From Cryptosporidium bovis (Eukaryota; Apicomplexa; Conoidasida; Eucoccidiorida; Cryptosporidiidae): a stretch of DNA of 64,000 bases. A program made the translations under genes and the position numbers. Positions 42,695 through 51,899 of the stretch are shown piece by piece. The number at the start of each line of letters is the position of its first letter. Position 1 is the first letter of the stretch. Under the pieces are notes generated by a model, which was not told the origin of the DNA, searched no databases, and saw only the letters and a program-made list of their open reading frames with translations. The stretch lies in contig VHIT02000025.1 of assembly GCA_009768925.2 (NCBI GenBank), positions 62,001 to 126,000 on the forward strand, in the 5' to 3' direction.

Positions 42695-43816
42695 ATGTCT
42701 AGCCAAAGCATCAAGTGCCACAGTTGTGGGAAAGGAAAAGTTGTGATGAAAAGATGTAAAACGGGAACTTTAAGTTGCAAAGAGTGTTTTACCCACAACT
42801 TCGAGGAAGAAATTCACGAATATATACAGAAAAATAGGTGAGTCTATAAATAAAAAGTTGAAACAGAAGCGAAAAAACTTATTTTTTTGTGATTGAATTT
42901 AATTAATAGATTATTTGAAAAAGGAAGTAAAGTTGGTGTATGCATATCAGGAGGTAAGGATTCTAGTGTACTGTTACATGTAATGTACACACTAAATAAA
43001 AGAAAAGAATATGGTCTAGATCTTGAGTTGATTGCAATAGACGAAGGAATAATAGGGTATAGAGATGACTCCTTGGAAGTAGTCAAGTACCAACAACAAT
43101 ATTACGATCTTCCTCTAACTATATTATCTTTTAAAGATCTTTACGGCACAAGCATGGATGATATTCAAAGTATATCTAACAGACAGAATTCTTGCACATA
43201 TTGTGGTGTATTTAGGAGAAAAGCACTTGATATAGGAAGCGATAAGGTAAAAGCTGATATAATATGTACAGGACATAACTGCGATGATGCTTGTGAAACA
43301 ATACTATTAAATTTTCTTCGTGGTGACTATAATAGACTTAAGAGATGTATTAGCCCTATTACTAAGAACAAAATTTTTGAGTCAGGCGAACAAGATGAAA
43401 CAAAAATAAAGAATGATAACACAATATTCAACATCAAGCCTAGAGTTAAACCTCTAATGCACTCATTTGAGAAGGAAATAGTCCTTTATGCTCATTATCT
43501 TGGGTTAAAGTATTTCTCAACTGAATGCAAATACTCTGTGGACGCTTATAGAGGTGTCACTAGAGAATTTATAAGGAAATTACAAAGTTTTAACTACAAA
43601 TATTCATTTAATTTACTATTAGCAACAGAAGAACTTAACCTGTCAGGCTCATACACAGATCCTAATTATATTGCAAAGAGATGTAATATATGCGGTTATA
43701 TTTCTTCTTCAGATATATGCAATGGCTGCAATTTAATTGCTGCACTTAAAAACAACGATCCAGGTATCATTCTTAAAAACCGAAGACAAAAGAATAAAAT
43801 TATCATTGAACAGTAA
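42695..43816 (+). CDS. NCS6: Cytoplasmic tRNA 2-thiolation protein NCS6/CTU1, two exons
   Basis: Exon 1 is 42695-42837 and exon 2 is 42910-43816 (72-nt intron, GTGAG donor, AATTAATAG acceptor, phase 2). The product is 349 residues. Exon 1 encodes the first Zn knuckle (CHSCGKGK ... CKECF). Exon 2 has the PP-loop SGGKDSSVLLHV at about residue 60, then the AIDEGIIGYRDDSLEVVKYQ motif, CTYCGVFRRKALD, and TGHNCDDACETILLNFLRGD. It ends with the second Zn knuckle CNICGYISSSDICNGC. NCS6 with NCS2 and URM1 thiolates U34 of tRNA-Lys, Glu and Gln. All expected cysteines are present. The splice gives unbroken homology across KNRLFEKGSKVGVC. Confidence 0.95.
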
Positions 43817-44111
43817 TAACATATAATATATATAAATTGCTTATTTAACAAACACAGTATTGATAGAAACATTTAATAAAACACGTGACCTTTTTTTCAA
43901 CATTTGATTTTATTATTTACCATTCACTATTTTATACATCTCATCTTCAGGAATGCCGTACAGTTTTATTATAATTCTATAAAACTATTGCAATTTATTA
44001 ATTTCAATTGCGCCATTTTTTCGTAACAATAATTAGAAGCTTTCCTTTGCACACTTTTCACACATTATTTAATAAAATATTAAGACCAAAAATCTATACA
44101 GTGTGGTTGTA
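43817..44111. other. Spacer between NCS6 and tRNA-Thr
   Basis: This AT-rich stretch is the 3' flank of NCS6 and the 5' flank of the tRNA. A GCGCC core lies at 44010-44014. A short coding-looking minus-strand tail occurs near 43918-43980 but has no supported start, so I call no gene. Confidence 0.3.
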
Positions 44112-44187
44112 GCCTTCGTAGCATAGTCTTGGTTATTGCGTCGGTCTTGTAAACCGAAGGTCACGAGTTCGAATCTCGTCGAAGGCT
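44112..44187 (+). tRNA. tRNA-Thr (anticodon UGU)
   Basis: A complete cloverleaf is visible. The acceptor arms are GCCTTCG and CGAAGGC with discriminator T. The D arm is GCATAGTCTTGGTTATTGC, the anticodon arm is TCGGT-CTTGTAA-ACCGA with anticodon TGT at loop positions 34-36, and the T arm is ACGAG-TTCGAAT-CTCGT. All stems pair perfectly. There is no intron. A T5 run at 44190-44194 serves as the Pol III terminator. TGT reads ACA threonine codons. CCA is not encoded, as usual in eukaryotes. Confidence 0.96.
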
Positions 44188-44468
44188 TGTTTTTGGGCCG
44201 CCCCTCCCCCTCCCCACTAGCTTATCGGTACAGGTGCTTTTAGCATCTGGGACGAATGTGTCAATTTGTGCACTACAAAGAACAGTACATACACCTACAC
44301 ATTGTTTTCATTTTACAAAATTCTTAAAGTGAGAGCACATGCTACTACTTGAATAAAAATTTAGTGAAAAGGAATGGAAAATAAACAGTTAATACTAATA
44401 AAATAAAATTTTTTACTAGTTAACGACATGTAATATGAAATTAGACGGTGAAAATAATAACATTCAAT
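44188..44468. other. Spacer after tRNA with terminator, C-rich tract and hairpin
   Basis: The Pol III T-run (44190-44194) is followed by the C-rich tract CCGCCCCTCCCCCTCCCC at 44198-44215, whose minus strand is G-rich and could form a quadruplex. CAGGTGC-TTTTA-GCATCTG near 44231-44249 can form a 7-bp hairpin. The remainder is AT-rich and forms the 3' flank of the V-ATPase D gene. Confidence 0.45.
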
Positions 44469-45269
44469 TTAAAACAAGATACCTTCATTTTTCTCATCTA
44501 TTATTGAATCACCTGTGTTATTATTGGTATTGTTTTGGCTCTCCATTCTAAGCTTCTCCTGCAATTCAGCTTCTGCCCATTCTTTTTTCTTCTCTTGAAT
44601 TTTTTTCAATCTGAAAAACTCTTCTCTTTCTATTTCATCAAGTTCTTTTAATATGTAACTTATACCATCTTCTAATTTCGGTAATACAACATTCTGAAGT
44701 GCATTTACACGTCTATTCGTCATTTTGATCTCCTCATCCAATGAAAAGAATGCGGTCTGCAGACTAGCTAGCTTAATTAAGTCTTTCAATACTCGCATAT
44801 ATATCTCTTTAGTTGACTGTATTACTTGACCTCCACTTGCTACACCGATGTGGCAAATAGATGAGTCAGACAAGGAACTATTATCAACAATCTCAAAAAT
44901 GGGTAATCTAACGCCTGCAATATTTTCCGTCCCTACTTCCATTGTTATGGTTGGTCTCTTGCAAGATTCAATTATTCTATCTTTAAAGTCACCTGCCGCC
45001 CATGTTGCTTTGGCTAATGCAAATGAAGCTTCTTTTATTTCATCTCCTATCGAACGTTTCGTTTCAACAATCTCTTTTAGCATCCCTCTAAACTTGTTGG
45101 TTAGAGCGTCACTTTTTCTTTTCAACAAATCATAACCTTGTTTTGCCCCCTTACTTTTTGCCTTAATAGCTTGTAAAGCCCTGAAAATAAGGTAATTAAT
45201 AAGTAAAAATAATGAAACCTAACATATTAAACAAACTTACATTCTACTTGGTGTTGGCCTTTGATCCAT
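44469..45269 (-). CDS. V-type proton ATPase subunit D, two exons
   Basis: Exon 1 is 45269-45241 (encoding MDQRPTPSR and the start of Met10) and exon 2 is 45180-44469; the 60-nt intron has GTAAG and TTTTCAG ends in phase 2. The product is 246 residues, the usual length. The spliced start PSRMALQAIKAKSKGAKQGY runs into DLLKRKSDALTNKF, matching the family's 'PSRMAQTIMKARLKGAQTGRNLLKKKSDALT'. ITNRRVNAL (here MTNRRVNALQNVVLPKLEDG) and ELDEIEREEFFRLKKIQEKK complete it. Subunit D is the central rotor shaft of V1. Without the tiny first exon the conserved N-terminus would be lost. Confidence 0.95.
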
Positions 45270-46013
45270 TTTTATTCAAACTGCTGTGCGTTATTATGAA
45301 ACCTGTCCCTGAGTCTATTAAAAATAAGGAAAAAAGTAACCACTTATACTTTCTTCTACTCAAATAATACTTCAAAAAGGCAATCAAAATTGAAATATCA
45401 AGTACTGCTGTAATTTATAGCCAAGACCACTTAACTAATACTCGTCCGTGTATTAATGTATTCAATTTGACACTAAAGGCTAATGAAAACCACTTATTAT
45501 ATAGAGACAAACACTATAAGGTCGCCAATCTACTCTATATCATTCAGTTTTTTCGCCAATTTATTCTCGTCTTATTTTATAGTTCTTAAATTTTTTCCCT
45601 ATCTTTTTGATTTTTTCTTTTGCCAGCAATACCATAAAATTCTGCATTGGCGGGAACCAGTGGGGCGGCTACCCGCCAAAAGCAAAGTACCAATTTATAT
45701 CCCCGGAAAGGCTTAAATAAATATTGTATGCGAATAGATGTAGTTAAAACATTATATATGTGTGAATGATATTTAATATATGTTATTTGTATATATAATA
45801 CATAAAGAATATAATTCGCTTTGAAGAAGTACTACTGGTATAAATATAATTAAAGAAGTAATCTCTAGATGATAATTTCTTGATTTGAATTTCCACACAG
45901 TTTTTTATTAGTCAAATGTAATTTTGAACATCACTGTTGTGCGAGCATTCAGGTCAAATTGTTCTGTGTTTTTGTGTTTTAGGTCTTAATTAAATGAAGT
46001 AGAATAAGAAACA
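45270..46013. promoter_or_regulatory. Divergent promoter V-ATPase D / B3GLCT with paired consensus E2F sites
   Basis: TTGGCGGGAA at 45647-45656 and CCCGCCAAAA at 45672-45681 are two textbook E2F sites in inverted orientation, 15 nt apart. They sit about 380 nt from the V-ATPase D start and 335 nt from the B3GLCT start, inside a local GC-rich island (about 45640-45710). The flanks are AT-rich with TATATA tracts. Confidence 0.6.
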
Positions 46014-48086
46014 ATGATAGTAATGAATAAAGCAGGATTGATACTTTGTTTATTTGTTTATTTATATGGGCGTTTTATTGATGTAAGACTGTTTTCACAT
46101 TGCATTGAAAATGATGATGCTCATTATTTAAGAGAAAAAGTAAAATTTATTATATTTGACAATTTTCAGACAGGATCTGATGTAAGTTAATTAAAATACG
46201 TTTGTGAAAATAAACGGGAAATAAACCTTATCGTTATTTATCTTGTCAAATTTACTGATTTCAAGGGAAAATCAATACTAGATATACTTAAGAATGAGCT
46301 GGGAATGCCAAAAGAAAACGTATATTTTTTAGATGATAATATTGTTGAATATAGTCAAGATACACTGCTATTGCCAATATTACTCAGACATGTCTCAGAA
46401 TCAGATAATAATTTTGATTGGTTTTTCATATTAAATTCAAATACTAGATTCGATCATGTGTTGCTAAACCAAATGCTATATAAAATGAATAGAGAACAGG
46501 TCCAGTATGAAAAACTTCAAAATATAGGCAATAATATAAATATTAAGTCACCTAATAACAATTATATAGGAGCAAAAATAAATGACGATACACCATCAAT
46601 TGTACATCATTATAATTTGGACAAAAATTTTAAGTATCCATTCATACATTCTGGTTACTTAATTAGAAAATATGCAATTGAATCTCTGAGTGTTTCAATT
46701 AACAGCAAGAACTCTACTAATAGATATAAATCTAAAATATTCACCGATGTTCATTATGAGGTATGTTTAAATATTTGATCTATCAATAAATTATAAAAGT
46801 AATTACAAACTTTTTACTAATTAATTTTCACATAAATGTACGAAGCTTTCAAGATTTTTAAATGATGAAATAGATATAAATTTAAAAGATGTTCCTGAGT
46901 TCTGCATTACACTGAGTGATACTAATCCAAAGTATCATAAAAAAAACAGTGTTATTCCAAAAAAATGCGTTACCTGGTCTATTTCCCAAAGAATATCGCA
47001 TAACTGTGTCTCATTTTCATTACCAATTTATGAATATAAAAAAAAAAGTCTTAATATAGTGGATCCAGAGGCTGTTGTAATAGCAGTCAAAACTACAAAG
47101 GATCACCATCACACAAGAGTGAAACAAATATGCAAATTATGGGCAGACAGCAATATATATCTGAATTATGATTCAATATATTCAAATAAGTATTGCAATG
47201 ATTATGCAAACAGCGTCAAAACTGTAATAGACAGATACAAAGGTAAAAATATTAATCTGGAATTTTTAAGTGATTATGGTGAAAATATAAACGGTGAAAT
47301 AGACATTATTGATTTAAATGTTGAGAATCAAACTTCCGGACACTGCTCAAAGTTGTACTCAATTGTTCATTATCTGTATAAAAAATACTATAGTAGTGTT
47401 CCAAATATTGAATATTATGTTATTGTTGATGATGACACCTTATTGGTGCCATTTTCTCTCTTAAATTCCTTAAACTATGTACAAAACTACTATTTTGACA
47501 ATAACAATTCTGGAAAATACGATCGTAATTCCTACTTGTACATGGGACTAAGGTATTCTCTTGGTTCTATCACCGAAAACTGGTCAATAGACTACATTAC
47601 AGGTATGTATTGTTACATACATTTTCTTTTCTTAAATTCATATTAATGTAATACTGTTTTGTTTTATTCAATCATTCCAATTAGGTGGTGGTGGTATTGT
47701 AATTAATTCAAGAGCATTGCATAAACTTGTTAGTTGTAATGGTAAGTTCTTTATTAATATATTCAACCATTTTTACTATATTATTGCTCAATGCTACCAA
47801 CTTATAAAAATGTAAAGAGTGCATCTGCAACTCACCAAATGAACCTGATGACATGGCTCTTGGAAGGTGGTTTAGATACCTAAACGTAAGAGCAACGAAC
47901 TTCTTTGGCTTTAACCAAGCTGAACCAAGTAATTATCATTCATATTATAACTATTACTCCCATATTACTTCCTTTCATAAACTAGGTACTACTTCAAATG
48001 AAATATCCCAAAAGTACAAACAATTTTTTGAATTACTTTATCCACATATTAACATAGATACGTCCAATAAACATGAAGAACTATAG
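46014..48086 (+). CDS. O-fucose beta-1,3-glucosyltransferase (B3GLCT-type, GT31), five exons
   Basis: Exons are 46014-46181, 46266-46760, 46846-47602, 47685-47741 and 47818-48086, with introns of 84, 85, 82 and 76 nt; the product is 581 residues. An N-terminal hydrophobic segment (LILCLFVYLY) acts as signal or anchor. The N-terminal half is a degenerate glycosyltransferase-like domain, as in human B3GLCT. The catalytic half has SGHCSKLYSIVHYLYKK, the metal-binding VIVDDDTL, the exon-junction motif DYITGGGGIVINSRALHKL, and CICNSPNEPDDMALGRW. These match B3GLCT closely. The enzyme adds glucose to O-fucose on thrombospondin repeats in the ER. Phases and motifs agree across every junction. Confidence 0.88.
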
Positions 48087-48740
48087 ATACGAAGCCACTA
48101 AACTTTGTACCAACTGGCACATTTTTAAAAGAAATAACAATTATAACAGAAACAAGAGCTGATATTACTCTCACACATATTTTTAATGCCAGAGAGATAC
48201 AGTGATGTCTTGAGATCTCTTTCTTCATCCTATATTACCCATATTTGTGCATGCCACTGCATGATTATTTGTTTGTGACTTGTTCCTTAATAACATATGT
48301 TGCCGCCAATTTAGTTTAATTATTTGTCAATATCAAAGGTAATACTTTAAGTAGTTACTTGTACAAGTAACTAATTTAGAAAGTGAAATTCGATAGTATA
48401 ATGAAAGCAATTTGCCTGAATATTGGGTACATACATTGTGATTGAATAGGTTTTCTTGTTAATGGAACACTGAACAACGGGAATAAGTCGGTTTTGAGCC
48501 AAGCACAGCAGGAACAGTCAAATAGTCAATTTTTTCAAATTAAAGATCGAATTTATTTTCGAGTACATTGAAATAGGAAAGAAAGTTGTTTTTATATTAA
48601 TTTTTGGTTGTTGAAATAATAACTCATTACTTCTTGAATATTCGATTTTCAAAATAAATGTCTACACGTACCATCTGACACAAAATACCCGATTAATTGT
48701 ACTGAAATGAATGAAGACTTGATTTACAATAAATGAAAAT
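48087..48740. promoter_or_regulatory. Spacer B3GLCT to INTS9-like gene
   Basis: Both genes run rightward. The 654-nt spacer is AT-rich and contains GCCGCCAA at 48302-48309 (E2F-like) in otherwise featureless sequence. No further gene is visible. Confidence 0.35.
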
Positions 48741-51700
48741 ATGGAGGTCTTTTTCTCGCCTATAAGACATGCTTATCAAAATGAAGGTAACAATAATAAT
48801 AATTCAGTTGGAGGTTCTAATTTGAAATATAAATGCTATCCAAATTTCTCTTATATTAGACTATGTGATCTCAATATTCTTTGTGACTGTCCACTTATTT
48901 CAAAAAATGACATTGATTTAGAAACAAACAGGGATTTGTTTAACGAATTAAAACTTGAAGAATTGCATAACGATACCTTATTTCCAATAACTTTTCTTTT
49001 CAACTCACCACCTCCTGATAACAGTGTAAACAGTAAGGGAGAGGAACTTTCAGAACAATCAAATTGTGGTCTTGTTTTTGACAGTAACAGGAGTAGTGAT
49101 GAGTGCGGTTCTCAATGTGAATATCAAGGTTGCGATGAAGAAGACCAGGATGAAAGTGACAACTATGAAGATGACGAAGAAGAAATTTACTCAACTAAGA
49201 TTGAGAGTGAGACTAGTCAAGAACAAAAGAGCACAGAAAATGGTAGTGAGAGTAGTAATGACTACAGTGATAGTAACAGCTGTGACTCTGATAAAAATGA
49301 AAGTGAAAATGAAGACAAATACAAATATGGAAGAGTTAATTACAACAACTATTTAAATATGAACAAGTTTGGGAACGAAAAAATTAATATAGACCTGATA
49401 CTTATTACAAATCCAGCTGGTTTAACTGGAATACCGTTCTTATTATACTACAACAATTTTGAAAAAGAAAACTATGATAAAATAAGAAATGATTATTATA
49501 AAAGAAATAACATTGAATTAAGTAATTTGTATAAATGGATTCTAAAATTCCCATCAAAATTCAATGTTACAAATTCAGTATTGCTGATTACACCACATGT
49601 ATATCAAGCATCTTTAATTGGAATTCAACAATTAATTGAATACAATAGCAGTTACATGCAAAAAGATTATAATGATATTGTTGATCCATTCGCAGATATT
49701 AAAACTTCAGATCTTTATGATATTCTATTTAAGAAGACGAAGGATCAGTCACTTGAGTTGAGATCTAGAATGTTTAGTGATTTGCAAGAAAATAGATCGG
49801 AATATTTTTACAAGGATTCTGATTTATCTGACGGTTTTCTCATAAAAGACAAATATAATAACGTTATGCTATTTAATAATAAAAAATACAATACTCTGGA
49901 ATCTGCTATAACTACTTCTAGCCATATATTTGACGGTAACATCACACAAAATATACCTGGTACTATAGGCTGTAATACATCGAATACTTCAACTAGCAAT
50001 CCTCCTTTATTTGGTAATCTTTCTGGAGAAGAAATGTCATTATATCCCAGAATATTATATGAAGATAAATATCTTATAAATACTTTTTCAAATAACAACA
50101 GAAAATCTTACATTTGTTCACCTTATAAGTCATTCGAAATAAGAATTGTACATATTGGCGAGCATATTGAAATAGAGAAAAGCGTGTGTAAATTTGATAT
50201 ACATGCATTTGATAGTGGTTTTTCCCTAGGTGGTGTTGGATTTCATGTTTCAGTCAGAAATGTTGATTTTAATCCCAAAAAATTATTAATTAATGTCACA
50301 ATATTAGGACCAACTTCTATTGAACTAGACAGATACCCTGCTCCTCTTTCTCTGAGTGATTTGCTAAATAGCAATTATCTGGTTTACTATGGTAACTACT
50401 TTAGTGACATTAATGATAAACACCATCTAAAAGATGGTGTGGATTCTGACTTTAATTCTAATAGCAATAATAATATAAATGCTGGTCACAATTGCATCGA
50501 AAATGATGGCTCAAATTCCAATAAAGTGGCTGATACTGATATAGATATTAGTAATTCAAATAGTTCTTCTAACAAAGTTAGCAGTAACATGAACAACTCA
50601 AATAATAAAAACAGTAAGATGTACCAATCACAAATTAACGATATCATTAGCAACATCATTTCAACAATTAATAATAATGGCTCAACACTAATTCCTATTG
50701 ATTGTTTTGGTCTTCATTGCTTCGAGATTGTTGAAATACTTGGCCAAAGAATATCGGAGCTTTCTCTAAGTAAACAAGTCCCCATTTATATTGTCGGTGG
50801 TGGATTATCTACAATTATATTACATGGTGATATATCATCAGAATGGACAAATTATAGTAGATCACGAAAGTCTATGCTTCCAAATCCAAGCCCACCATTC
50901 TTATTCTCTTTCTTAAAAAAATCGAATCGATTGTACATATTTCATGATTTAAAAGGGTTATCTACTGTTTATCGTGAGCCGGGTATTTTTTTAGCTCCCA
51001 ATTCTGACTTAAAATATGGGCCTTGCACTGAATTATTTAGAATACTAAATAATAAACCGGAAAACACTCTTATTATTATTGATAACTATATATATTTTGA
51101 TAATTTGATTAAACAATACGATAATATTAGAATGAAAATATTACATATACCTTTATATATCGAACCAAATATTTACGAATTATTTAATACTATAATTCCA
51201 CATTTTGATCAAAACCAATTTGAAATTATAATACCAGATAATAAACCAATAAAACTTGATATAGATAATGAGTCCATTAAAAAAATGAGAAATAATGTAA
51301 TGTTAATTCCAATCACAAGGAATATTACATTCAGTAACAATAGTTGCAATCGTATTTTCAATTTTAATAATAATTGGTTGCCAGTTACTCTATCTTTTGA
51401 TTTAATAAATTCTGAGGTATTAAAACAGTTTGATAATAATAAATTTATAAGTAAAACCAATTGCAATTTCTACTTTAGTGAGGGTGAAATAATTGTTGAT
51501 AAACATAATTCTGATAATAATAAATACAGTGGTGACTCAATTGATGATATTGAATTGTTTAAAAGTGCTCTTAATAACATTGAGATTAAATCAGAAGACG
51601 AATTTTCTGATGAAGAGGATATAAACAACAATGATGATAATGATGATCAGACTATATTATTTGGAAGAATTACCATAAAATCGTTAATTAATCAACTTAA

Positions 51701-51899
51701 AACCAATAATATCAATGATTTTGTATTAAATGTAAACGACGAATTTCTGGATAGAAAAGATATTACATCAATTACTATACCTTCTTTATCTTGCAAAATC
51801 ATTATTATTTCATCAAACAACTTCATAGTTGACACGAGAAATAATTCTTCAAGGGAAATAATCTACGACATTATATCTTCTTTACTCACTTGTGTCTAG
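48741..51899 (+). CDS. INTS9-like protein: inactive metallo-beta-lactamase/beta-CASP
   Basis: The 1052-residue protein follows the INTS9 plan, broken by Asn/Ser/Asp insertions. IDLILITNPAGLTGIPFLLY matches the degenerate MBL strand 'VDVILISNYHCMMALPYI'. SVLLITPHVYQASLIGIQQL corresponds to 'TVYATEPTMQIGRLLMEEL', and FDSGFSLGGVGFHVS to 'LSSGYALGSSNWII'. LIPIDCFGLHCFEIVEILGQ and VPIYIVGGGLS follow. The C-terminal tail ILFGRITIKSLINQLKTNNI resembles the INTS11-binding end of INTS9. No HxHxDH Zn motif is present, as expected for the inactive partner. CPSF100 is the main alternative. INTS9 with INTS11 forms the Integrator cleavage module acting on snRNA and other Pol II transcripts. Its stop overlaps the next gene by 14 nt. 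Confidence 0.6.
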   Translation: MEVFFSPIRHAYQNEGNNNNNSVGGSNLKYKCYPNFSYIRLCDLNILCDCPLISKNDIDLETNRDLFNELKLEELHNDTLFPITFLFNSPPPDNSVNSKGEELSEQSNCGLVFDSNRSSDECGSQCEYQGCDEEDQDESDNYEDDEEEIYSTKIESETSQEQKSTENGSESSNDYSDSNSCDSDKNESENEDKYKYGRVNYNNYLNMNKFGNEKINIDLILITNPAGLTGIPFLLYYNNFEKENYDKIRNDYYKRNNIELSNLYKWILKFPSKFNVTNSVLLITPHVYQASLIGIQQLIEYNSSYMQKDYNDIVDPFADIKTSDLYDILFKKTKDQSLELRSRMFSDLQENRSEYFYKDSDLSDGFLIKDKYNNVMLFNNKKYNTLESAITTSSHIFDGNITQNIPGTIGCNTSNTSTSNPPLFGNLSGEEMSLYPRILYEDKYLINTFSNNNRKSYICSPYKSFEIRIVHIGEHIEIEKSVCKFDIHAFDSGFSLGGVGFHVSVRNVDFNPKKLLINVTILGPTSIELDRYPAPLSLSDLLNSNYLVYYGNYFSDINDKHHLKDGVDSDFNSNSNNNINAGHNCIENDGSNSNKVADTDIDISNSNSSSNKVSSNMNNSNNKNSKMYQSQINDIISNIISTINNNGSTLIPIDCFGLHCFEIVEILGQRISELSLSKQVPIYIVGGGLSTIILHGDISSEWTNYSRSRKSMLPNPSPPFLFSFLKKSNRLYIFHDLKGLSTVYREPGIFLAPNSDLKYGPCTELFRILNNKPENTLIIIDNYIYFDNLIKQYDNIRMKILHIPLYIEPNIYELFNTIIPHFDQNQFEIIIPDNKPIKLDIDNESIKKMRNNVMLIPITRNITFSNNSCNRIFNFNNNWLPVTLSFDLINSEVLKQFDNNKFISKTNCNFYFSEGEIIVDKHNSDNNKYSGDSIDDIELFKSALNNIEIKSEDEFSDEEDINNNDDNDDQTILFGRITIKSLINQLKTNNINDFVLNVNDEFLDRKDITSITIPSLSCKIIIISSNNFIVDTRNNSSREIIYDIISSLLTCV

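Noticed and set aside
43918-43986. Minus-strand short coding-like tail (IKLYGIPEDEMYKIVNGK)
   Set aside because: Too short, with no supported start or exon on the other side.
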